This document shows positions 17,157-25,982 of a DNA stretch of 64,000 nt, one piece after another. A model generated the notes under the pieces. It made no database searches, had not been told where the DNA came from, and saw nothing but the letters and a program-made list of their open reading frames with translations. Position 1 is the first letter of the stretch. Every line of letters starts with the position of its first letter. A program made the position numbers and the translations under genes. This DNA comes from Marinobacter segnicrescens (GTDB taxonomy: Bacteria; Pseudomonadota; Gammaproteobacteria; Pseudomonadales; Oleiphilaceae): NCBI RefSeq assembly GCF_900111555.1, contig NZ_FOHZ01000009.1, positions 1 to 64,000 of the forward strand, given 5' to 3'.

Positions 17157-18200
17157 TCAGCTACGGAATGGCCACAGGTGGAAGAACCGGCGTACGCGCC
17201 GCCAGATCTCCGCCAGCCCGTGGGGCTCGAATATCAGGAAACCTACAATCAGGGCACCGAAAATAATCTCCAGCATGGGCGACATGAACACGGGCGCATT
17301 GGGCCAGATGGGGGTCATCACCGCCGTCAGCAGTTTCAGTGCTTCCGGTACCAGGGTCATGAAGGCCGCACCCAGTACGCCCCCCAGCAAGTTCCCCATA
17401 CCGCCGACGATCACCGCTGCGAGGTAGAAAATCGACATGGACAAGGGGAAGCTCTCCGGGGTCACCACCCGGTAGAAATAGGCGAACAGGCCACCGGCGA
17501 TGCCCGCATAGAAGGAACTCAGGGCAAAGGACATCAGCTTGTACTTGAGCAGTGGGATACCCAGGATTTCCGCCGAAATGTCCCGGTCACGGATAGCAAT
17601 AAACGCCCGCCCGACCCGGGTGCGAAACAGGTTCTTTGCTCCGAACAGCGCCAGGACCGCCAGCGGCACGATGATGAAGTACATGGCGAAGTCACTGCGA
17701 AACTCCAGCCCGAACAGATGGGCCGGTTCCAGGCTAAGGCCTTCCATACCGCCCGTCACCGGCTCCCACTCGGCAAAGATAAAGTGCAGGAACACACTGG
17801 CCGCCAGGGTGGCAATGGCCAGGTACAGACCTTTCACGCGCAGGGATGGCAGGCCCACCAGTACGCCCACCGCTGCCGCCAGCAGCCCGGCCGCCAGCAG
17901 GGTGACGGGGAAAGGCAACCCGGTATTCAGGGAAAGCCAGGCCACGGTATAGGCGCCCACCCCCATAAAGCCCGCCTGTCCAAGGGATATCAGCCCGGTG
18001 TAACCGGTCAGGATATTCAGGCCAGTGGTGCTGATGACGGCGATGCCCACCAGGCATCCCAGATACAACAGATAGGAACTGGCCATGAAGGGGAAGGCCA
18101 ATAATACGGCCAGCAGAAGGGCAAACCAGATTTTCTGGGTACTGCTCGTCCAGATGGCCTCGTCGGCCAGATACGTCTGTTTGGCGTCGCCGATGCGCAT
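17157..18200 (-). CDS. ABC importer permease, LivM type
   Basis: A 347-residue inner-membrane permease of the LivM family with about eight hydrophobic helices. The family stretch LNILTGYTGLISLGQAGFMGVGAYT is recognisable near residues 65-90, as are the coupling-helix motif RVGRAFIAIRDRDISAEILG and the late IVGGMGNLLGGVLGA. It begins one base after the LivH-type gene ends, so the two are translated together. It forms half of the channel. Confidence 0.92.
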   Translation of the reverse strand: MRIGDAKQTYLADEAIWTSSTQKIWFALLLAVLLAFPFMASSYLLYLGCLVGIAVISTTGLNILTGYTGLISLGQAGFMGVGAYTVAWLSLNTGLPFPVTLLAAGLLAAAVGVLVGLPSLRVKGLYLAIATLAASVFLHFIFAEWEPVTGGMEGLSLEPAHLFGLEFRSDFAMYFIIVPLAVLALFGAKNLFRTRVGRAFIAIRDRDISAEILGIPLLKYKLMSFALSSFYAGIAGGLFAYFYRVVTPESFPLSMSIFYLAAVIVGGMGNLLGGVLGAAFMTLVPEALKLLTAVMTPIWPNAPVFMSPMLEIIFGALIVGFLIFEPHGLAEIWRRVRRFFHLWPFRS

Positions 18201-18201
18201 T

Positions 18202-19080
18202 TTATACCCGTTCTATCTCGTGAGTGCCGAAGAGGCCATAAGGTTTGAACACCAGGATCACCGCAAGTACCGCAAAGGTCGCCGGCATGCGGTACTCCCC
18301 GCCCAGGTAGGCGCCGGCCACGGTTTCCAGCCAGCCGATAAACACCCCGGCGATCAATGCGCCGAGGATGCTGTCGAGACCGCCGACGATAACCACCACC
18401 AGCACACTCAGGCCGATAATCCCGAACTGCGGACTCAGACCCCCGGTAGCCGCCACCAGGATGCCTGCCAGGGAGGCCGCCAGGGAACCAAATACCCAGG
18501 CCAGGTTGAACACCCGGCGCACATTGATACCCATGGAATAGGCCGCCGCCTGGTCTGAGGCCGTAGCCCGGAGCGCCACGCCGCCCCGGGAGAAGCGGAA
18601 ATACAGCAAATAAAGGATCAACATGGCCATGCCGATCAGGAAGCCATAGGCGATCTTGGGGGCCAGGTAGAGTTCGCCGATGAACACCGGTTCACGGGGC
18701 AGGAAGGAGGGCAGCAACTGGGGATCGGCCGTCCAGATCAGCTCCACCAGCCCCACCAGGATACTGGCGATACCGATGGTGACCATGACCACGGAAATCG
18801 GGGACTCCCCCAGCATAGGCCGGATCATGGTTTTCTCGATCACACCGCCGAGCAGCGCACCGCCAAGGACCGCCAGTGGCACCGCCACCCAGGGGGATAT
18901 TTCCATGCCACCGGCAAAGGCCAGGAACAGGTAGGCAGCAAACATCATGATTTCGCCGATGGCGAAGTTGATGACTCGCGTCGCCTTGTAAATGATAACG
19001 AACCCCAGGGCGATCAGGGCATAGAGCCCGCCCATGGCCAGGCCGGCCAGGCTGATCTCACCGAAAAACAGCCAGTCCAT
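18202..19080 (-). CDS. ABC importer permease, LivH type
   Basis: A 292-residue permease of the LivH family. It starts with GEISLAGLAMGGLYALIALG and contains NFAIGEIMMFAA, the coupling segment GVALRATASDQAAAYSMGIN and the late GGLDSILGALIAGVFIG, all typical. Its start codon overlaps the stop of the LivG-type gene by one base (TGATG). It pairs with the LivM-type protein. Confidence 0.92.
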   Translation of the reverse strand: MDWLFFGEISLAGLAMGGLYALIALGFVIIYKATRVINFAIGEIMMFAAYLFLAFAGGMEISPWVAVPLAVLGGALLGGVIEKTMIRPMLGESPISVVMVTIGIASILVGLVELIWTADPQLLPSFLPREPVFIGELYLAPKIAYGFLIGMAMLILYLLYFRFSRGGVALRATASDQAAAYSMGINVRRVFNLAWVFGSLAASLAGILVAATGGLSPQFGIIGLSVLVVVIVGGLDSILGALIAGVFIGWLETVAGAYLGGEYRMPATFAVLAVILVFKPYGLFGTHEIERV

Positions 19081-19892
19081 CAGGCGGCCTCCCGGTCCGG
19101 GTTGAGCCGCTTGCGCAGGTCATCAATGTCGCTGTTGCCCAAGTAGGCCTTGATCACGTCCGGGTTCTGCTGGACGTCTTGCGGCTTGCCTTCGGCGATG
19201 ACCTGGCCGAAGTTCAGCACGGCGATATGGTCCGAGATATCCATCACCATGCCCATGTCGTGCTCCACCATCAGCACGGTAACGTCCCACTCTTCCCGGA
19301 TATCCAGGATAAAACGCGCCATATCCTCTTTTTCTTCCCGGTTCATGCCTGCGACCGGCTCGTCCAGCATGAGCACCTTCGGCCGCATGGCCAGGGCCCG
19401 GGCCAGTTCGACGCGCTTCTGCAGGCCATAGGGCAGGCTGGCCACTGGCTGGCGCCGGATATGGTCAATCTCGAGGAAGTCGATAATGCGCCGCTCCACC
19501 TCTTCGCGGATTTCCATTTCCTCCCGGCGGGCGCGGCCATAATAAGCCAGTGATCCCAACAGGCCGGTTTTCATATGGACGTGGGCGCCAAGCTTGATGT
19601 TATCCAGCACGGTCATACCCCGGAACAGGGCAATATTCTGGAAGGTACGGGCCAGGCCGAGGGCCGCCCGCTTCGGGGGTTTGATACCCCTGAGGGGGGC
19701 ACCCTGGTAACGGATTTCACCCTGCTGGGGTTTGTAGAAACCGGAGATACAGTTGAACAGCGAGGTCTTGCCAGCACCGTTGGGACCGATCACGGTCGTG
19801 ATGGTGTCTTTCGGTACGTGGAAGCTGACGTCCTGCAGGGCATGCACGCCTCCAAAAGACAGCGACAGCTGGCTGATTTCCAGTATGTTCAC
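19080..19892 (-). CDS. ABC transporter ATPase, LivG type (first gene of the operon)
   Basis: A 270-residue ATPase. I start it at the GTG at 19892 (VNILEISQLSLSFGG), which has GGAGG four bases upstream and gives the normal LivG N-terminus; the frame is open further up but that part overlaps operator DNA and has no family match. Walker A is GPNGAGKTS (residues 36-44), Walker B is VLMLDEPVAGMN, and the signature region reads LPYGLQKR, normal for LivG. It opens the livGHMKF-synthetase operon. Confidence 0.9.
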   Translation of the reverse strand: MNILEISQLSLSFGGVHALQDVSFHVPKDTITTVIGPNGAGKTSLFNCISGFYKPQQGEIRYQGAPLRGIKPPKRAALGLARTFQNIALFRGMTVLDNIKLGAHVHMKTGLLGSLAYYGRARREEMEIREEVERRIIDFLEIDHIRRQPVASLPYGLQKRVELARALAMRPKVLMLDEPVAGMNREEKEDMARFILDIREEWDVTVLMVEHDMGMVMDISDHIAVLNFGQVIAEGKPQDVQQNPDVIKAYLGNSDIDDLRKRLNPDREAA

Positions 19893-20019
19893 AATGCCTC
19901 CATGTACTGACCCGCATCCACCTTCCGGTTGTTCAACCGGGCGGACCAATACCAGGAGCGGGCCTATCGTTGTTGTTTTTATCTTTCCGGTAGATTGCGG
20001 GGGCGTTACATGGAAGAAA

Positions 20020-20035
20020 TCGTCCATTCCGACGA
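20020..20035. promoter_or_regulatory. palindromic operator candidate, site 5 of 7
   Basis: TCGTCCATTCCGACGA between the divergent ABC-importer operon and the kinase gene. It matches the TCGTC-NNTTCC-GACGA consensus exactly. Confidence 0.75.
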
Positions 20036-20100
20036 TATTTCAGATAGTGGCGTTGAGAAGTCGATCCCGGAACTGAAGCGCATAAGAGAGAAGGACAAAA

Positions 20101-20116
20101 TCGTCTATTGCGACGA
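20101..20116. promoter_or_regulatory. palindromic operator candidate, site 6 of 7
   Basis: TCGTCTATTGCGACGA, centred 81 bases from site 5. One copy probably serves each of the two divergent units. Confidence 0.7.
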
Positions 20117-20251
20117 TTGGGGGGCACACAGGGTGGCCTATTGTCGACCCAACCCCAGAAAACAATCATCCGCCGTCGCCAGCGTTCCCCGCAGCCCTTT
20201 GCACCCGGGCCGGGGAGAAGCGCCGACACCCGTACCACAAGGGCCTTGCCA

Positions 20252-21325
20252 ATGAGTGACCGCAGTAACACGCAAGCCAGCCAGTCTGACCGCAAAACCG
20301 ATTTCGAGCCAGGGGCCCTGGTTGACTACCTGAACAACCAGGTCCCGGGCATGGCCAATCTGGACGCCGGACAGGTCGAGATCACACCCATCTCCGGCGG
20401 CCAGTCCAACCCCACCTATTTCGTGACGGTTGGTGAGCGCAGACTGGTTCTGCGCAAGGCACCCAACGGCGAATTGCTGCCCGGCGCCCACCGGGTAGAC
20501 CGGGAATACCGCATCATGGATGCCCTGGCCGGCTCCGGGGTACCGGTGCCCGAGATGGTGCGACTGGAACAGGACAAGTCTGTGCTGGGCGCCCCCTTCT
20601 ACCTGATGGAGCGCCTGGATGGTCAGGTGTTCCATGAAAGCACCCTGCCCGATCACACGCCGGAAGCACGGTCCGCCATCTACAAACACAAGGCCCAGGT
20701 GCTGGCCAACCTGCACCGGGTGAACCTGGCTGAAAAGGGCCTGGAGGATTACGGCCGCACCGGACCCTTCTTCACCCGCCAGATCCACCGCTGGACCAAG
20801 CAGTGGGAACTGTCCAAGACCCGGGAAATCCCGGAGATAGACCAGCTCGCAAAATGGCTGGCGGAAAACGACGACGGTGATGAAACCTCCACCCTGGTGC
20901 ACGGCGACTACCGCATCGGCAACCTGATGCTGCATCCCAGCGAGCCGCGAATCGTCGGCGTTCTTGACTGGGAGCTGTCCACCCTGGGCCACCCGCTGGC
21001 GGACCTGGCCCATGCTACCGCCATGTGGCACATCACACCGGAAGAGTACGGCGGCCTGATGGGCGCCGACTTGAAAGCCCTGGGCATTCCCGAACGCCAG
21101 CAATTTGAAGAGACCTACCTGGCGGCGGCCGGATTCAGTAACGGGCTGACCACCTTCCACCATGCCTTCGCCCTGTTCCGCTGGGCCGTGATCTTCCAGG
21201 GCATCGCCAAGCGCGCCGAGTCCGGTAACGCCGCCTCGGAGAATGCCGCCACTGTTGGCGCCCTCGCCGTTGCCCTGGGCCGCCGGGGCGCAGAGTTATT
21301 GTCAGGCGATCGCCTGTCGAGCTGA
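20252..21325 (+). CDS. aminoglycoside-phosphotransferase-fold kinase, ACAD10/11 and LvaA-like
   Basis: A 357-residue kinase-fold protein of the phosphotransferase family that in animals is fused to ACAD10/ACAD11 and in Pseudomonas putida includes LvaA of levulinate catabolism. Visible motifs: ISGGQSNPTYFV (nucleotide loop), LVLRKAP, the catalytic loop HGDYRIGNLM from residue 217 and the metal-binding DWELSTLGHPLADLA from residue 239. LvaA phosphorylates a 4-hydroxyacyl-CoA so the hydroxyl can be removed or moved; a similar act on a hydroxyacyl-CoA is a reasonable inference here. I start at the ATG at 20252 with AAGGG upstream. It is divergent from the ABC operon and may be cotranscribed with the TRAP operon 126 bases downstream. 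Confidence 0.88.
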   Translation: MSDRSNTQASQSDRKTDFEPGALVDYLNNQVPGMANLDAGQVEITPISGGQSNPTYFVTVGERRLVLRKAPNGELLPGAHRVDREYRIMDALAGSGVPVPEMVRLEQDKSVLGAPFYLMERLDGQVFHESTLPDHTPEARSAIYKHKAQVLANLHRVNLAEKGLEDYGRTGPFFTRQIHRWTKQWELSKTREIPEIDQLAKWLAENDDGDETSTLVHGDYRIGNLMLHPSEPRIVGVLDWELSTLGHPLADLAHATAMWHITPEEYGGLMGADLKALGIPERQQFEETYLAAAGFSNGLTTFHHAFALFRWAVIFQGIAKRAESGNAASENAATVGALAVALGRRGAELLSGDRLSS

Positions 21326-21451
21326 CGCTGTACCTGTTTTAACGGAGTCACTTGCCCCCGGCCCGAACGGCCGGGGAAGCACGGAAGCCGCACACAACAA
21401 ATACAACACGCAACAGCAGGTGGTCCTGACCGGGGTCACAGGAGGATCGTA

Positions 21452-22549
21452 ATGAGCAGCAATCTTGTCAGAATAACCGCCGCCGGCCTGCTCGCCGGCT
21501 CAGTGGCACTGGCTGGCGCAGCCAGTGCCGAAACCCTGCGAATTTCATCGGGTATCGGCCAGCAGCATTTCTGGGCCGGTGAGCACATGGACCCGTTCAT
21601 GGAGGCGATTGAGGCAGCCGATATCGGCATTGACTTCGAAGCCTATTACTCCGGCTCACTGGTAACACCCGGCCAGGAACTGGGCGGCCTGCAGGACGGC
21701 ATTATCCACGTAGCCGCCCCGCTGCTGGCGCCCTACCATGAAGGCCGCTTCCCGCTGTCCGATGTAACGCAACTGCCCACACTGGAAACCACATCAGAGC
21801 TGGTCACCGATGCACTGCTGGAGCTGATGGACTCCGACCAGGAACTGAAAGACGGCAAGTCCTTCTATGAATATGAACTGGGTGATAAAGGCATCCGGGG
21901 CTGGCCGGTAGGTGCCACTTCCGCCTACTCACTGGCCACCACCGGTATCGAACTGAAAGAGCCTTCCGACATCAAGGGACTGCCCATCCGCGCCGGCTCC
22001 CCGCTGCATACCATCCTGCTGGAAGAGCTGGGCGCAACACCGGTTACCATGACCAGCGCCGACTCCTATGAGGCGCTGTCGCGGAACACAGTGGAAGGCA
22101 CCATCCTGTCAGTGGCCGACTGGCCGTCCTATTCCTTTGAGGACCTGCTTGAATACGCCATCACCGGCATTTCCATGGGTCACTGGGAAAGTTATCTGTC
22201 GATGACCGAAGAAACCTGGCAGGGGCTCACCCAGGAACAGCGCGAGACCTGGGATCGCATTGCAAGGGAAGTCGCCATGGAGAACGCCCGCTACATCGAC
22301 AAGCGGGAAGTGACCGTTCGTGAGAACACCAGCGCAGACGGCACCACCTTCGTGGAAGTCAGTGAGCTCTCCGAGGACATGCAGGCCCATATGTCCAACG
22401 CAGCCAGTCAGACCTGGATCCGCTGGATCGAACAGCTTGAGGGGAATGGTCACCCTGCCAAGGCAGCCGCCCGGCAGTGGGCAGAGCTGATCATCGAGCG
22501 CGGCGGGAAGATCCCCGAAGGCGCTGCAGAATACCTCCAACTCAACTGA
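21452..22549 (+). CDS. dctP: TRAP transporter solute-binding protein (DctP)
   Basis: A 365-residue periplasmic receptor with a signal peptide (MSSNLVRITAAGLLAGSVAL, cut after GAASA) and GGAGG before the ATG. It carries the DctP landmarks ELGGLQDGIIHVA, EPSDIKGLPIRAG and SADSYEALSRNTVEGTI. It is not a close relative of the three orphan receptors and lacks their CxxC. Unlike those it is followed by its own membrane genes, dctM and dctQ. The hinge 'PIRAG' region should bind a carboxylate. A hairpin at 22565-22596 may reduce read-through into dctM, so that the receptor is made in excess. Confidence 0.88.
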   Translation: MSSNLVRITAAGLLAGSVALAGAASAETLRISSGIGQQHFWAGEHMDPFMEAIEAADIGIDFEAYYSGSLVTPGQELGGLQDGIIHVAAPLLAPYHEGRFPLSDVTQLPTLETTSELVTDALLELMDSDQELKDGKSFYEYELGDKGIRGWPVGATSAYSLATTGIELKEPSDIKGLPIRAGSPLHTILLEELGATPVTMTSADSYEALSRNTVEGTILSVADWPSYSFEDLLEYAITGISMGHWESYLSMTEETWQGLTQEQRETWDRIAREVAMENARYIDKREVTVRENTSADGTTFVEVSELSEDMQAHMSNAASQTWIRWIEQLEGNGHPAKAAARQWAELIIERGGKIPEGAAEYLQLN

Positions 22550-22564
22550 CCTGGTCAAGGGTGC

Positions 22565-22596
22565 GGTGATGGCCCGGCCATCGCCGTACCGCCTTT
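22565..22596 (+). terminator. attenuator-like hairpin between dctP and dctM
   Basis: GGTGATGGCC and GGCCATCGCC form a hairpin with one G-T pair, followed eight bases later by TTTT. It is just after the receptor stop codon, the usual place for a partial terminator in binding-protein operons. Confidence 0.5.
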
Positions 22597-22621
22597 TCCC
22601 AAACCCTGCGGGTGACTTGCT

Positions 22622-23935
22622 GTGTCTGCAACGACTGCTATCTGGATTGTCATTGCCTGGTTTGCCATCTTTCTGACCCTGGGTCAGAACGTTGCTACCG
22701 TGCTGTTTGGGGCCGGCATTGTCGGCATTGCCCTGTACATTGGCACCGGCCCATTGGGGGGTATCATAGGCCCCGACACCTTCTACACCGCCTCTATTTA
22801 TTCCCTTTCGATCGTCCCGCTGTATCTGTTAATGGCGCAGATGCTGTTGCGAGGCGGCATCATTAATGATCTGTTCCAGGTCGGCCATCGCATGTCCGGT
22901 TATCGGCGCTTTCCCCTGGGCGTCGCGACCATTGTTACCGGGTCGCTGCTTGGCGCCGTGTCCGGTTCCGGCGCAGCCAGCTCTGCTTCACTGGCCGCGG
23001 TAGCCTCCCCGGAACTGGAAAAACTGGGTTATACCCGCCGATTTTCCCTGAGTATCGCCGCCGTTGCGGGATCGCTGTCGGCCATCGTTCCGCCGAGCCT
23101 GATCATGATTATCTATGGCTCACTCACGTCGGTACCCATTGGTCATCTTTTCATTGGTGCCATCGGACCCGCCGTGCTGTGCATTCTGATCTACGTGGTA
23201 TGTCTGAAGGTGTTCGGCGAAACCCGCCACGACGCCCAGGCAGACGGCACCGTGCCCGACGAGCCGGAGCCGGCGGACAGCCGCCGCAAGAGCCGCAATG
23301 CATTCCTGTTCGTGGTTACCCTGATGGTGGTGGTGTTCGGCGGCATCTACGGCGGCATCATTACCGTCGCCGAAGCCGGCGCCATTGGCGCCTTCACGGC
23401 CATGGTGGGCATGATCGCCATGCGCCGCGTCAGCCGCCAGGATATCTTCCTGGCCCTGTCCGAGTCTGTGAAGATAACTGCCGCGCTGATGATGCTGGTA
23501 TTGGGTGCCAAGATCTTCGCCCGCTTCCTCACCTTCTCGCGACTGCCAAATGAACTGATTGCCGTTATGGAACCGGTGCTGGCAAACCCGGGCCTGGTGG
23601 CAGTGATTCTGCTGGCCGTTTTCTTCCTTGCCGGCATGTTCCTGGAGTCCGCCGCCGTTATCGTGCTGCTGGTTCCCATCATCCTGCCATTGCTGCAAGC
23701 TGCCAATATCGACCTGTTGTGGTTCGGGGTCAGTGCCTCGACCATGATTGCCCTGGGCCTGCTAACACCACCAGTGGGCCTGGCCAGTTTCGCGGCAGCC
23801 AGTGCAGCCAACCACCCGGCCTCACAGGTTTTCCGTGGCGCCACCATCTTCGCCGTGGCAGCAGGGGTGATCGTGACGGCCTTGCTGCTGGTGTTCCCGT
23901 CCGTCGTGACCTGGCTACCGGCACAGATGCGCTAA
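22622..23935 (+). CDS. dctM: TRAP transporter large permease (DctM)
   Basis: A 437-residue membrane protein with about twelve hydrophobic helices, the channel subunit of a TRAP importer that uses the sodium gradient. Family landmarks: GSLLGAVSGSGAASSASLAAV, SLSIAAVAGSLSAIVPPSLIMIIYG, and the symmetric second-half AVFFLAGMFLESAAVIVLLVPIILP with LLTPPVGLASFAA. It starts at a GTG (22622). In most TRAP operons dctQ comes before dctM; here the order is P-M-Q. A charged cytoplasmic loop lies around residues 200-225. Confidence 0.92.
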   Translation: MSATTAIWIVIAWFAIFLTLGQNVATVLFGAGIVGIALYIGTGPLGGIIGPDTFYTASIYSLSIVPLYLLMAQMLLRGGIINDLFQVGHRMSGYRRFPLGVATIVTGSLLGAVSGSGAASSASLAAVASPELEKLGYTRRFSLSIAAVAGSLSAIVPPSLIMIIYGSLTSVPIGHLFIGAIGPAVLCILIYVVCLKVFGETRHDAQADGTVPDEPEPADSRRKSRNAFLFVVTLMVVVFGGIYGGIITVAEAGAIGAFTAMVGMIAMRRVSRQDIFLALSESVKITAALMMLVLGAKIFARFLTFSRLPNELIAVMEPVLANPGLVAVILLAVFFLAGMFLESAAVIVLLVPIILPLLQAANIDLLWFGVSASTMIALGLLTPPVGLASFAAASAANHPASQVFRGATIFAVAAGVIVTALLLVFPSVVTWLPAQMR

Positions 23936-23944
23936 GGAGGTTTT

Positions 23945-24478
23945 ATGGGATTCTGGCAAAGACTCGGCAAACTGGAAGGTGGCCTGGCCTCGGTCGGGGC
24001 CGGCTTCTGCCTGTTCGCGATTATGATCATGACCGTGCTGAGCGTTCTAGGGCGCTACGTTTTCAACGTAGACCTGATACCCGGCGGTTATAACCTGATT
24101 GAGCGTGTGGCCTTCCCGCTACTGGTTTTCTGGGCCATTCCCCTGGCCCACCGGGACGGCATGTTCCCGAAGTTCGATATGTTGCAGGCCAAGTTGCCGC
24201 CCCTCGTTCACCGCATTCTGGCGTCCCTCGTGCTGCTGGTGGAGATCATCATTTTCCTGGTGGTGATGTGGTACGTCACCGAGTTCGCCTGGAAGTCGGC
24301 AGAGAGCGGACGGCAATTCCAGATCAGCTCGACCCACTGGCCCATATGGCCGGTAATCCTTATGGTGCCGCTGGCGTTCGGGCTCATGCTGCTGGAGATG
24401 TTCCGCCTGCTCTGGGTTACCGCGACAGGCCGCGATACACTGAATCAGAAGACGGAAGACAAGGGTGAATCACCGTGA
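23945..24478 (+). CDS. dctQ: TRAP transporter small permease (DctQ)
   Basis: A 177-residue protein with four hydrophobic helices. It shows the DctQ pattern of LSVLGRYVFNVD after helix one, PLLVFWAIPLAHRDG, and STHWPIWPVILMVPLAFGLM near the end. AAGGAGG precedes the ATG and starts at the dctM stop codon. Its own stop overlaps the thiolase start (GTGA), so importer and thiolase are translated together. Confidence 0.9.
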   Translation: MGFWQRLGKLEGGLASVGAGFCLFAIMIMTVLSVLGRYVFNVDLIPGGYNLIERVAFPLLVFWAIPLAHRDGMFPKFDMLQAKLPPLVHRILASLVLLVEIIIFLVVMWYVTEFAWKSAESGRQFQISSTHWPIWPVILMVPLAFGLMLLEMFRLLWVTATGRDTLNQKTEDKGESP

Positions 24479-25647
24479 GCAATGATCCGATTGTAATTAC
24501 CAGTATGGCCCGCACCCCCATGGGGGGCTTTCAGGGCGACCTGAAAAACCTGTCCGGCACCGACCTGGGCGCAATGGCACTCAAGGCCGCCATTGAACGT
24601 TCCTCGCTGGGCAGCAAGGATGTTAGTGAAGTCATGATGGGCAACGTGCTGCCTGCCGGCCTGGGCCAGGCCCCTGCACGCCAGGCCGCCCTGGGCGCCG
24701 GGCTGGATCTGTCCACCCCCTGCACCACCATCAGCAAGGTGTGCGGCTCCGGCATGAAGGCGGCCATGCTGGCCCATGATCTGATTGCCGTGGGCAGCGC
24801 CAACATCATCGCCGCCGGCGGTATGGAAAGCATGACCAATGCTCCCTACCTGGTACCGAAGATGCGCAACGGTGCGCGCCTGGGCCACGCCGAGATGCTG
24901 GACCACATGTTCTTCGACGGCCTGGAAGACGCCTACGAAAAGGGCCGGCTGATGGGCACCTTCGCCGAGTCCTGCGCGGACCACTACAGCTTCACCCGGG
25001 AGCAGCAGGACGAGTACGCCCTGGCCTCCCTGGACCGGGCCCTGAAGGCCATCGAGAAAGGCCATTTCCGCAACGAAATCGTCGCCGTGGATGCTGGCCG
25101 GGGCACCGTGGACACCGACGAGCAACCGGGCAAGGCCCGGCCCGAGAAAATCCCCACACTCAAACCCGCTTTCCGCAAGGATGGTACGGTAACCGCGGCC
25201 AACGCCTCCTCCATTTCCGATGGTGGCGCCGCCCTGGTGCTGATGAGGCAGTCAGAAGCTGAGAGACGGGGCCTGAAACCACTCGCCGCCATTCGCGGTC
25301 ACAGCAGCCACGCCCGGGCCCCGGAATGGTTCACCACCGCACCGGTGGGTGCCATTGGGCAACTGATGGAAAAAACCGGCTGGAACGTGTCGGATGTGGA
25401 TCTGTTTGAAATCAACGAAGCCTTCGCGGTGGTTCCGCTTGCAGCCATGAAGGAACTGGACATTCCCCACGACAAGGTCAACGTCCACGGCGGCGCCTGC
25501 GCGCTGGGTCACCCATTGGGAGCATCCGGAGCGCGTATTATCGTGACCTTGCTGGGCGCCCTGGAAACCTATGATCTGAAGCGGGGTGTGGCGTCACTGT
25601 GTATTGGTGGGGGTGAGGCTACGGCTATTGCGGTGGAGCGTATCTAA
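24475..25647 (+). CDS. thiolase (acetyl-CoA C-acyltransferase)
   Basis: A 390-residue thiolase that cleaves a 3-ketoacyl-CoA with CoA (or joins two acetyl-CoA). The nucleophilic Cys is residue 90 in [10 protein letters not shown], the His is residue 346 in [11 protein letters not shown], and the second Cys is residue 376 in [17 protein letters not shown] is also present. It starts with a GTG whose last bases overlap the dctQ stop codon, with AAGGGTGA as ribosome site. A thiolase translationally coupled to a TRAP importer is uncommon and ties the importer to beta-oxidation of its substrate. Confidence 0.93.
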   Translation: MSNDPIVITSMARTPMGGFQGDLKNLSGTDLGAMALKAAIERSSLGSKDVSEVMMGNVLPAGLGQAPARQAALGAGLDLSTPCTTISKVCGSGMKAAMLAHDLIAVGSANIIAAGGMESMTNAPYLVPKMRNGARLGHAEMLDHMFFDGLEDAYEKGRLMGTFAESCADHYSFTREQQDEYALASLDRALKAIEKGHFRNEIVAVDAGRGTVDTDEQPGKARPEKIPTLKPAFRKDGTVTAANASSISDGGAALVLMRQSEAERRGLKPLAAIRGHSSHARAPEWFTTAPVGAIGQLMEKTGWNVSDVDLFEINEAFAVVPLAAMKELDIPHDKVNVHGGACALGHPLGASGARIIVTLLGALETYDLKRGVASLCIGGGEATAIAVERI

Positions 25648-25674
25648 ACCTTCGTTGTCCCTGAGCTTTGCAGC

Positions 25675-25716
25675 GGTGCAAGACGTCCCGGCGATCGGGA
25701 GGTCTTGCACCGGTTT
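25675..25716 (+). terminator. intrinsic terminator of the TRAP-thiolase operon
   Basis: A 16-bp stem with one mismatch (25675-25690 with 25696-25711) and a five-base loop, followed by GGTTTT. It lies 27 bases after the thiolase stop. Confidence 0.88.
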
Positions 25717-25745
25717 TCCGAAACTGACCGGAAGACATCGTGAAG

Positions 25746-25982
25746 TTAACTCAGATAACTTGCCGCAGCTTCTCGGATAGCAGTATTCGGAGATTGCGTA
25801 AAATCCCGAATAATTCTTTCCCGGTTACCAACCGTTGAGTCTGAGAGCATGGCAAATGCATGAACCAACTCCGCGGGAGCCATTGCGTTAATATTATCAA
25901 GGATATACTCGTCGATTACTGCGCGTTCCCCGGCCTGGAGGTAGGCTTCGCTCAGCAGCACGGCCGTCACCGCCCACCGCAT
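25746..25982 (-). CDS. 78-residue frame, probably the frameshifted C-terminus of the gene at 25897-26712
   Basis: The frame reads as a good helical protein (VLLSEAYLQAGERAVIDEYI, then LVHAFAMLSDSTVGNRERII). It overlaps the end of the upstream 271-residue gene by 86 bases in another frame, and the overlapped end of that gene turns into low-complexity Arg/Pro-rich sequence. The simplest reading is one protein broken by a frameshift between 25983 and 25900; a separate small overlapping gene is the alternative. Base composition here is clearly lower in GC than the flanking genes. I recognise no family. Confidence 0.4.
   Translation of the reverse strand: MRWAVTAVLLSEAYLQAGERAVIDEYILDNINAMAPAELVHAFAMLSDSTVGNRERIIRDFTQSPNTAIREAAASYLS

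Larger units (their letters stand above)
19893..20251. other. 359-base divergent control region
   Basis: The gap between the ABC operon (minus) and the kinase gene (plus) carries two operator candidates at 20020 and 20101. No promoter boxes stand out with confidence, and I see no coding sequence of its own. Confidence 0.6.

Noticed and set aside
19412-19450. LivG-type ATPase signature reads LPYGLQKR instead of LSGGQ
   Set aside because: LPYG is the usual form in LivG proteins; it does not indicate loss of function.
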